Notes under the pieces: generated by a model
Seen by the model: only the letters and a program-made list of their open reading frames with translations
The model's database searches: none
Told to the model about the DNA's origin: nothing
In this document: piece after piece, positions 57,754 through 64,000 of the stretch
Layout of the letters: the number at the start of each line of letters is the position of its first letter
Numbering within the stretch: position 1 is the stretch's first letter
Origin: Lepus europaeus
Lineage: Eukaryota > Chordata > Mammalia > Lagomorpha > Leporidae
Assembly: GCF_033115175.1 (NCBI RefSeq)
Contig: NC_084830.1
Span: 44,647,409-44,711,408 of the forward strand
Length of the DNA: 64,000 bases
Reading direction: 5' to 3'
Made by a program: the position numbers and the translations under genes

Positions 57754-58408
57754 TCACACCTCAATTGCAATTCGTGCAAACCGATACTGCAAAGAGGCGG
57801 GGGGCCTCAGTAACACCAGGCCCCGCTCGGCTGCCGGTTGGCTGGCCAGCACGTGCAGCAAGCCCGTCAAACTGACAAATCCCAGGGCTTCTCCACAGCC
57901 CACAGCCATGGAGAAATCTCCCTGAGTGACAAAGCCCAAGAGAACTCTGGAGCAGTGTGCAGTCACTGCTGGGAGAGGGCCTGACCACAGCCCCAGGGGC
58001 AAAGCTTCCTGCCTGGCCACGGGATCCCCCCCAGCCAGGTCCATGGACATGGCACATCCCCGCTGCTTCCTCTTCTCCATTTTCTTCTTCTCCTTCTGCT
58101 TCAGGATCTTGCTCTTGAACGGGTCGCTGTGCTTGGGCTCCTGGGGCCCACAGTAGCGGCGATCCTCACGGAGCCGCAGGAAGTCCTCCAGAGCTGGGAT
58201 ACAGATCATGGTGTGCGGCTCCGGGCTGCCCTTCCTGAGCAGGGACAGGCTGACCCACACCAGGGCCCTGGGGAAGTGCTCCAAGATGGGCAGCCAGGCA
58301 TCTCTGGTCAGCTCCTCCTGGCGTCTGCAGGGAGCCCGCCGGGCTGCCCGACAGTCCTCAGAACTGGGCCTACACCAGGCTGACAGGCGCTTCAGTAATT
58401 TTCTACTC
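57754..58408 (-). CDS. POP1: POP1 last coding exon (C-terminal 217 residues and stop)
   Basis: POP1 is the largest protein subunit of RNase P and RNase MRP. It binds the catalytic RNA and acts in tRNA 5' maturation and rRNA processing in the nucleus and nucleolus. Read on the minus strand, the exon follows acceptor CTTCATACAG. Its first base completes Arg, and it then encodes [51 protein letters not shown], the basic [51 protein letters not shown] and the end [17 protein letters not shown]. Human POP1 has the same ending and motif order from memory. The open frame runs on to 58482, but that part is intron. The lysine-rich block may aid nuclear entry or RNA contact; that is inference. Confidence 0.97.
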
Positions 58409-58840
58409 CTGTATGAAGTAGAAGACACACATGTGAGGATATTTGGTTCAGAAAAAAAATATGCCATTAGAAGATGAGACATTGCTAGTGTTGATTTGGT
58501 TTCCTACTCTATGTGGGAATGTATCAACACTATGATCATTTTAATAATCTAAAATCCACATGAATACATTTGGGTACTGACATTTTTCTTTTTATCTGTC
58601 TACCATCCTAAAACTAAAGGGCTAAAAAATTAAGACATTGAAGGCACAAAAAAATAAGGCAGTGGGCCAGGATCTAGGGCTGCCACCACAGTGAAAAGAT
58701 GAAAATAAAGAGGAGCTAATGATTCAGGGAGGGAAAACTCTAGGCATAGTTTATGTTGAACAAGACAGAAGGGTAGGAAATTAGGTTACTCTTCAGAAAA
58801 GTAAAAGGGATGAGCACTTTTCTTAAAAACTCAAGAGTTG

Positions 58841-59164
58841 GGGCCAGTGCTGTGGTGTAGCAAATAAAGCTGCCGCCTGCAGTGCCAACATCCCATATGG
58901 GCACTGGCTCCCAGCTGCTCCTCTTCTGATCCAGCTCCCTGCCAACGGCCTGAGAAAGCAGCAGCAGATGGTCCAAGTGCTTGGGCCCCTGCACCCATGT
59001 GGGAGACCTGGAAGAAGCTCCTGGCACCTGATTCTGGCCTGGCCCAGCCCTGGCCATCGTGGCCACCCGGGGGAGGGGGTGAACCAGCAGATAGAAGACC
59101 TCTCTCTGTCTCTCCTTCTCTCTCTGTAACTCTGACTTTAAAATAAATAAAATCTTTAAAAATA
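58841..59164 (+). repeat. CSINE in POP1 intron
   Basis: The head is GGGGCCAGTGCTGTGGTGTA and the tail AAATAAATAAAATCTTTAAA. It is antisense to POP1. Confidence 0.93.
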
Positions 59165-59462
59165 GATGAACTCAGGGGCACAGAATCTAGGGTAGCTGCA
59201 GAGCAGAGCTCAGTAGCCGTGAGCACTCCTCACCCCAAGACGCACTTTACATCATAGCCTGGAGGATGTGACAACACTACACTGCGGGGTTGCTAACTTA
59301 CCACAAATCCATCTAATCCAGTGAACCAGAGCACAGGGCACTGGCTCAGGTATCCAGGGGCTTTTTACTACCTGAGCTTGCACCCATACGGGTTCTTTGT
59401 GAGCACACTAAATGAAATAGGTCAGAGAAAAAAACCCCTGGGTTCGGATCTATTGATGACAA

Positions 59463-59750
59463 CATTTTATTTATTTATTTAGAAGTCAGAATTACACAGA
59501 GAGAAACTTCCATCTACTGGTTTACTCCCCAAATGGCCACACCTGCCAAGGCCGGGCCAGGCCAAAGCCAGGAGCCAAGAGCTTCCTCCAGGTCTCCCAT
59601 GTAGGTGCAGGGGCCCAAGCACTTGGGCCACCTTCCACTGCTTTCTCAGGCACATTAGCAGGGAGCTGGATTGGAAGTGGAGCAGCTGGGAATGGAACTG
59701 GTGCCCATATGGGATACTGACTTAACCCACTGCACCACAGCACTGGCCCC
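59463..59750 (-). repeat. CSINE in POP1 intron, with target duplication
   Basis: TGATGACAACA flanks it (about 59,453 and 59,751). ATTTTATTTATTTATTTAGA is at the left and CCACAGCACTGGCCCC at the right. It is in sense with POP1. Confidence 0.95.
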
Positions 59751-59953
59751 TGATGACAACACTTTTAATCATTTCCTCACTTAGTATCATACCCCCAAAT
59801 CAAATATTATAAGTTGTTGCTCTTTACTTTCCCTTCTAACAAGACAAAAACATGGGTTTTTTATAAAGGATCAGTGGTTAACTTTTATGCCTTGTTGCTT
59901 CTTTCATATTAAAATAAACAACCCAAATGTATCCAGAGATGGCCTACACTTAC

Positions 59954-60319
59954 CTAAGAACACAGAGCTGACCTCCAGGGGCGGCAGCACAGTTCTCACC
60001 GGAACCAAGGTCCTTGATCCTCTCGGGCCCTGCCTGGACTTGGCACTCTGTGTCCATGCCTTCCTCTGGCTCCTTGGGGTCAAAGGCAGACGTCCCCACA
60101 TCATCAGAGAGCTGAGGACCAGTCGCAGGCTCGGCAGCACCAAGCACCTCATCACCTCTGCTCAAGTCGCTCTCCTCGCCATCTGGAGATGAAGCGATGG
60201 AAGACTCATCTTGGGCTTGGACTCGCGACTCCCAGTCTTGAACCAACTGTTCCCATGGACAGCAGAAAGGTGCCAGAGTGCCCAGCTTAACGTAGTTGGG
60301 CCGCTTGGCAGGAGGGCGT
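59954..60319 (-). CDS. POP1: POP1 penultimate coding exon
   Basis: Read on the minus strand, after acceptor TTTGTGTTTCCTTAG, it encodes (R)[19 protein letters not shown] and [20 protein letters not shown], matching human POP1 closely. A long acidic and Ser/Glu-rich segment follows ([20 protein letters not shown] to GGQLCVLR) that differs a good deal from human POP1. The exon is 366 bases; exit AG pairs with G of the last exon as Arg. The conserved first 40 residues lie at or next to the end of the POPLD domain. The rest looks like a disordered linker to the C-terminal domain. Upstream exons are beyond 64,000. Confidence 0.96.
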
Positions 60320-60640
60320 CTAAGGAAACACAAAGAGGAAAACCTGTGTTGTAGGAGGAGGCAGTTACAATGACCATGGCCATCATAATGCACCAATGTT
60401 TAAAACACATGCACGCGCAAAGCTTTCCAAGAAATCTGTGATAACATCCGGCTTTCCTGGTCAGCTTTTTTGCTTTCCTCCATCGTTACTAAATAATGTT
60501 TCCACAGAGTAGCCAGCCCCATGTGGCTGTAAACAAGCCCAGTGAGCACAAATCAGTGATGCCCCTGCTCGTGCAGTGATGTCCCTGTACATTTGCAAGG
60601 TTCTGAGTTCAGAATGACAGTGAATTTTCTCTCACTTTAA

Positions 60641-60661
60641 CACACACACACACACACACAG
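60641..60661. repeat. (CA)n microsatellite
   Basis: About ten perfect CA units adjoin the next SINE. Confidence 0.93.
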
Positions 60662-60689
60662 CACTTCTTATCACTGTGACTCCCAATGC

Positions 60690-60905
60690 TGACACAGCCA
60701 GGCTGGGCCAGAAGCCAGAAACTCAATCCAGGCCTCCCATAGGGGTGGCAGGAACTCTAGTCAAGCCAACGCCACTGCCTCCCAGGGTGCACACTAGCAG
60801 GAAGCTGGAATCGGGAGGCAGAGCCAGGGATCAAGCCCAGGTCCTCCTATGCAGGACATGGGTGCCTTAACCAGTGTCCTAACTGCTAGGCTAACACCTC
60901 TGCTC
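60690..60905 (-). repeat. CSINE, old copy
   Basis: CAGGCTGGGCCAGAAGCCAG, GCCTCCCAGGGTGCACACTA and GCTAGGCTAACACCTCTGCT are present. The tail is lost. Confidence 0.78.
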
Positions 60906-60969
60906 CTCTCTCATGCTCACTCTACTGACCCAGCTACCTTCTACAATGTCATTATCATCATAAAAATTA

Positions 60970-61286
60970 TAAAAAGATTTATTTATTTGAGAGATAGAGT
61001 AACAGAGGGAGAGACAGAGAGAGAGGTCTTCCATCCGCTGGATCATTCCCCAAATGGCAGCAACAGCCGGAGTTGAGCTGATCCAAAGCCAGGAGCCAGG
61101 AGCTTCTTTCGGGTCTCCAACATGGGTGCAGGGGCTCAAGCATTTGAGCTAACTTCTGTTGCTTTCCCAAGCCATAGCAGAGAGCTGGATCGGAAGAGGA
61201 GCAGCCAGGACTTGAACTGGTGCCCATATGGGATGCCAGCACCACAGGCGGAGACTTTAGCCCACTGTGTCACAGCGCCAGCCCCA
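60970..61286 (-). repeat. CSINE, full length
   Basis: AAAAAGATTTATTTATTTGA is at the left and GTCACAGCGCCAGCCCC at the right. Confidence 0.94.
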
Positions 61287-61287
61287 T

Positions 61288-61760
61288 TTCATCATATATT
61301 CTTGTACATGCTTCCAGAGATATTTTATATATATTTAAGCAGATATGTATATGTTTTGTCCCATTTTTACATAAATGGCTGCATTCTAGAGACAGGACTT
61401 TTTTCTTAACTTCATTTTTTTGATTTAACAAATTATCATTTGATGTCAGTATCTCAAAAGCACCCTCATTGTTTTATATAAGGCTGCGTATCTTATTCCA
61501 CCACATGAATACACCCTCTTTGGTTTAGACAGTCCTCCATTGAAGGACACTTTGCTTCTGCAAACAGTGCTGCAAAGAAGGCCTTGAGCACGCTGCCCAT
61601 GCACAAGTATGCCCACAGAGTAAGTCTCCAGGAGCAGAACCGCTCAGGCACATACAGCAGTAGTTACCCTGACAGATACTCCCAAGCTGCCTTCCACAAA
61701 GGTGACACCAGCTGGCCTTTCCAGCAACGTGCAAATGAGCAGAACCTTTGAGAAACAGGG
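61288..61760 (+). repeat. L1M-type LINE-1 3' fragment
   Basis: TTCCAGAGATATTTTATATA, AACAGTGCTGCAAAGAAGGC, GTCTCCAGGAGCAGAACCGC and CCACAAAGGTGACACCAGCT follow an old L1 3' region. The reverse frame that looks protein-like here is a by-product. Confidence 0.65.
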
Positions 61761-61852
61761 CAAGCTAACGAAAACCAAGACCTGGCCCAAGAAGTAGGGG
61801 TCACCCTGGGTGCACGCCATTCTGGCCTGGAGGGCCCTTAGCAGTCTCAGCA

Positions 61853-61866
61853 CTGCCCTCAAGTGG
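61853..61866 (-). promoter_or_regulatory. CTCF-like motif
   Basis: CTGCCCTCAAGTGG is the complement of CCACTTGAGGGCAG, close to the CTCF core CCACNAGGGGGCAG. Confidence 0.45.
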
Positions 61867-62230
61867 TCAACTCTGGGACAGGACTATGGTGCTTCTCACA
61901 TCCACTTCTTTGGCAAATAAAAATGAAGCCGTGGGCTTCATCCAGGGTTCACACTGAGCCCGTACTCTCAAGGTTGAACTAAATGTGCAGCAGCCTCCAA
62001 AGAGAGCAAAACACACTCCTAGGGCACCTGCCCACCCAAAGGTCTTTTAACACCCAAAAGGCTATCACACATGCCTACTTCAATCTCTTGAATAGAAAAC
62101 CCATTTTCATCACAGCACATGTCATGCTGTGACACAGCACATAACACAATTTTCTTACAAACCCCGTTGAATTATAGAGATCTGTATGAATGGAATAAAT
62201 AGTATGAAAAGTGGGATTTAAAATAATTTT

Positions 62231-62543
62231 CTGGACCAGCACTGTGGTGCAGCAAGTAAAGCCACCACCTGTGATGCTGGCATCCCATATGGGCACCAGG
62301 TCAAGTCCTGGTTGCCCCACTTCCGATCTAGCTCCCTGCTAATGACCCTGGTAAAGCAACAGAAGATGGCCCAAGTGCTTGGGCCCCTGCCACCCACATG
62401 GGAGACCTGGATGAAGCTCCAGATTCCTGGATTCCGACCAGTCCAGCTCCAACCGATGTAGCCATTTGGGGACTGAACCAGCAGATGGAAGACCTCTCTC
62501 TCTAACTCTGTCTTTCAAATAAAATAAACAAATCTTTTAAAAA
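62231..62543 (+). repeat. CSINE, full length (first of cluster)
   Basis: The head is ACCAGCACTGTGGTGCAGCA and the tail AAATAAAATAAACAAATCTT. Confidence 0.92.
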
Positions 62544-62551
62544 CTAATAAT

Positions 62552-62860
62552 AGAGGTTGGCACTGTGGCATAACAGGTAAAGCCACCGCCTGCAGTGCCG
62601 GCATCCCATATGGGCGCCAGTTTGAGTCCTGACTGCTCCACTTCTAATCCAGCTCCCTGCTATGGCCCAGAAAAACAGCAGAAGATGGTCCAAGTGCTTT
62701 AGGCCCTTGCACCGATGTAGGAGACCTGGAAGAAGCTCCAGACCCCTGGCTTTGGATCAGACCAGCACCTGTGTTGTGGACATTTGTGGAGTGAACCAGT
62801 GGATAGAAGACCTCTCTCTCTCTCTGCCTCTCAAATAAATGAATAAATCTTTTAAAAAAG
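62552..62860 (+). repeat. CSINE, full length (second of cluster)
   Basis: The head GAGGTTGGCACTGTGGCATA starts 8 bases after the preceding tail. The tail is AAATAAATGAATAAATCTTT. Confidence 0.92.
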
Positions 62861-62981
62861 GTAAATATTTTTATAATTTTCCAATTAGAAATGACCTTCC
62901 AAGCAGAACTCTAAAATCTAAAATCATAAGAAAAAGATGTGTTGAGGTGAGCATTTAGCACAGCAGTTATAAAGCTGATTT

Positions 62982-63319
62982 GGTGGGCTAGCCCTGTGGC
63001 CCAGCAGGTTAAAGCCCTGGCCTCCAACACCGGCATCCCATATGGACACCGGTTCGAGTCCTGGCTGCTCCACTTCTGATCCAGCTTCTTGCTAATATGC
63101 CTTGGAAAGCAGCAGAGGTTGGCCCAAGTCTTTGGGCCCTGCACCCACATGGGAGACCCAGAAGAAGCGCCTGGTACCTGGCTTTGGATCGCTCAGCTCT
63201 GGCTGTTGCAGCCATTTGGGGAGTAAACCAGCAAATGGAAGACCTCTTTCTCTCTCTATCTCTACCTCTCTCTGTAACTCTTTCAAATAAATAAAATAAA
63301 TCTTTATAATAAAAAAAGA
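62982..63319 (+). repeat. CSINE, full length (third of cluster)
   Basis: The head is GTGGGCTAGCCCTGTGGCCC, with GGTTCGAGTCC intact, and the tail AAATAAATAAAATAAATCTT. Confidence 0.93.
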
Positions 63320-63321
63320 AA

Positions 63322-63603
63322 GAGCTAGCTGGGACACCTGTGCACCATATTTAAATTTCTAGGTGCAAGTCCTGACTCTGCTTCTGATTCCAGGTTCCTG
63401 CTAATGTACACCTGCGGAAGCAGCAAGTGATGGCTCGAGTATTGTGGGTCCCTGCCACCCATGCAGGAAACTCAAGATTGACTTCCAGTCTCCTGAGTTC
63501 AGCCTGGCCCAGCCCTGGCTATTGCCAACATTTTTAGAAAGTGAACCAAGGGTGGAAAAGCTCTGTCTTTGTGTCTCTTTGCCTTTTAAATAATAAATAA
63601 ATA
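63322..63603 (+). repeat. CSINE, old copy (fourth of cluster)
   Basis: GTGATGGCTCGAGTATTGTG, CAGCCTGGCCCAGCCCTGGC and the tail TAAATAATAAATAAATA are present. Confidence 0.82.
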
Positions 63604-63722
63604 GGGGCTGGTGCTGTGGCATAGTGGGTAAAGCCACCACCTGCAGTGCCAGGATGCCATATGGGCGCCAGTTTGAGTCCCGGCTGCTCCACTTCCCATC
63701 CAGCTCCCTGCTAATGTCCCTG
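63604..63722 (+). repeat. CSINE, 3'-truncated (fifth of cluster)
   Basis: A near-consensus head, GGGGCTGGTGCTGTGGCATA through CAGCTCCCTGCTAATGTCCC, stops abruptly at an L2-like junction. Confidence 0.9.
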
Positions 63723-63795
63723 TGCAGCCCCTGTGCCTATAATGGTGCCACACACATTGTAGGCTCTAAATAAACATGGTTTGAACGAATGAATA
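63723..63795 (+). repeat. L2-like 3' end
   Basis: ACACATTGTAGGCTCTAAAT and AACATGGTTTGAACGAATGA resemble the terminal part of L2 or MIR. Confidence 0.6.
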
Positions 63796-63930
63796 AACCA
63801 GACAAACATGGAAAAATCCATACAGGAAGATGTTCACAGAAACATATGGCAAAAAACTGGAAATAACCTGAAGTCCCACTGATAAACTATAGTATTCCAC
63901 ACTGCAATCATATGTAATCACTCCAAGTTG
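63796..63930 (+). repeat. L1M-like remnant
   Basis: GGAAGATGTTCACAGAAACA and AAAACTGGAAATAACCTGAA match an old L1 3' segment. Confidence 0.5.
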
Positions 63931-63934
63931 TATT

Positions 63935-64000
63935 CTGAGCAAAAGCTGGCAAGCTATGACTCACACACCAAATCTGGCCTGCTATCTGTCTTTGTACAAC
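63935..64000. mobile_element. hAT-type MITE, cut by window end
   Basis: GCTGGCAAGCTATGACTCAC and CCAAATCTGGCCTGCTATCT begin the same family as 29275-29495, in opposite orientation. Confidence 0.65.

Larger units (their letters stand above)
58409..59953 (-). other. POP1: POP1 last intron, 1.5 kb
   Basis: The donor is CTTAG|GTAAGT at 59953 and the acceptor TTCATACAG at 58409. It holds two CSINEs, one in each orientation. The rest is unique. Confidence 0.93.
60320..64000 (-). other. POP1: POP1 intron (rest outside window)
   Basis: It is filled with repeats: an old CSINE, a full CSINE, an L1M fragment, five tandem-arranged CSINE copies and L2/L1-like ends. I searched the minus-strand frames for more POP1-like sequence and recognised none. 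Confidence 0.75.

Noticed and set aside
58409..58482. Extension of the last POP1 frame to an upstream Met
   Set aside because: A good acceptor (CTTCATACAG) at 58409 and exact phase match with the previous exon show that this part is intron.
61525..61862. Protein-like minus-strand frames that might be an extra POP1 exon
   Set aside because: The DNA reads as an old L1 3' region on the plus strand, there is no matching acceptor/donor pair, and I recall no such POP1 segment.
1..64000. CRISPR array, bacterial operon, phage or plasmid elements
   Set aside because: Repeats are dispersed SINEs and microsatellites, and genes are spliced vertebrate genes. Nothing prokaryotic is present.

Overview
The window is mammalian nuclear DNA from a lagomorph, most likely a leporid (rabbit or hare). 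About forty tRNA-derived SINEs of the lagomorph C-repeat (CSINE) type are scattered on both strands. They sit among old mammalian repeats (L2, MIR, L1M 3' ends, MLT1 LTRs, hAT, Tigger and mariner-like elements), and the coding exons are short with GT-AG introns. No prokaryotic, organellar or live viral gene is visible.

Two protein genes are supported, and they converge. Left part (1 to about 28,000, + strand): the last seven coding exons of NIPAL2, a NIPA-family membrane protein related to Mg2+ transporters. Exons lie at 3116-3237, 12333-12429, 19602-19737, 21624-21712, 24542-24605, 25658-25752 and 27122-27234. All splice phases join into one open frame of 238 residues ending in EKKEA-stop. 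Earlier exons lie upstream of the window. Right part (about 56,100 to 64,000, - strand): the last two coding exons of POP1, the large protein subunit of RNase P and RNase MRP, at 60319-59954 and 58408-57754, ending in [12 protein letters not shown]. Earlier exons lie beyond position 64,000. The same convergent NIPAL2/POP1 neighbourhood exists on human 8q22.2, which supports both calls.

Between them, about 28,000 to 56,000 is intergenic and repeat-rich. It holds a U6 snRNA pseudogene just after NIPAL2 and many SINE, LTR, L2 and hAT fragments. It also holds one unexplained GC- and CpG-rich block at about 49,180-50,500, which has clustered promoter-type motifs (NRF1-like GCGCATGCGC, tandem GCGCAGGCGCA, GCCACGTGGC E-box, Sp1-like box) but no recognisable gene.

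The most notable non-gene signals are: a decayed partial duplicate of a NIPAL2 exon with its splice flanks, 1.1 kb downstream of the live exon; the orphan CpG-rich block between two converging genes; a family of palindromic mariner-like MITEs; a hAT-like MITE with 15-bp inverted ends; nested insertions with clean target-site duplications; and three CTCF-like motifs all pointing the same way. I found no exotic or previously undescribed protein system. Repeat family names are from memory of consensus sequences, and edges are approximate unless target duplications are given.
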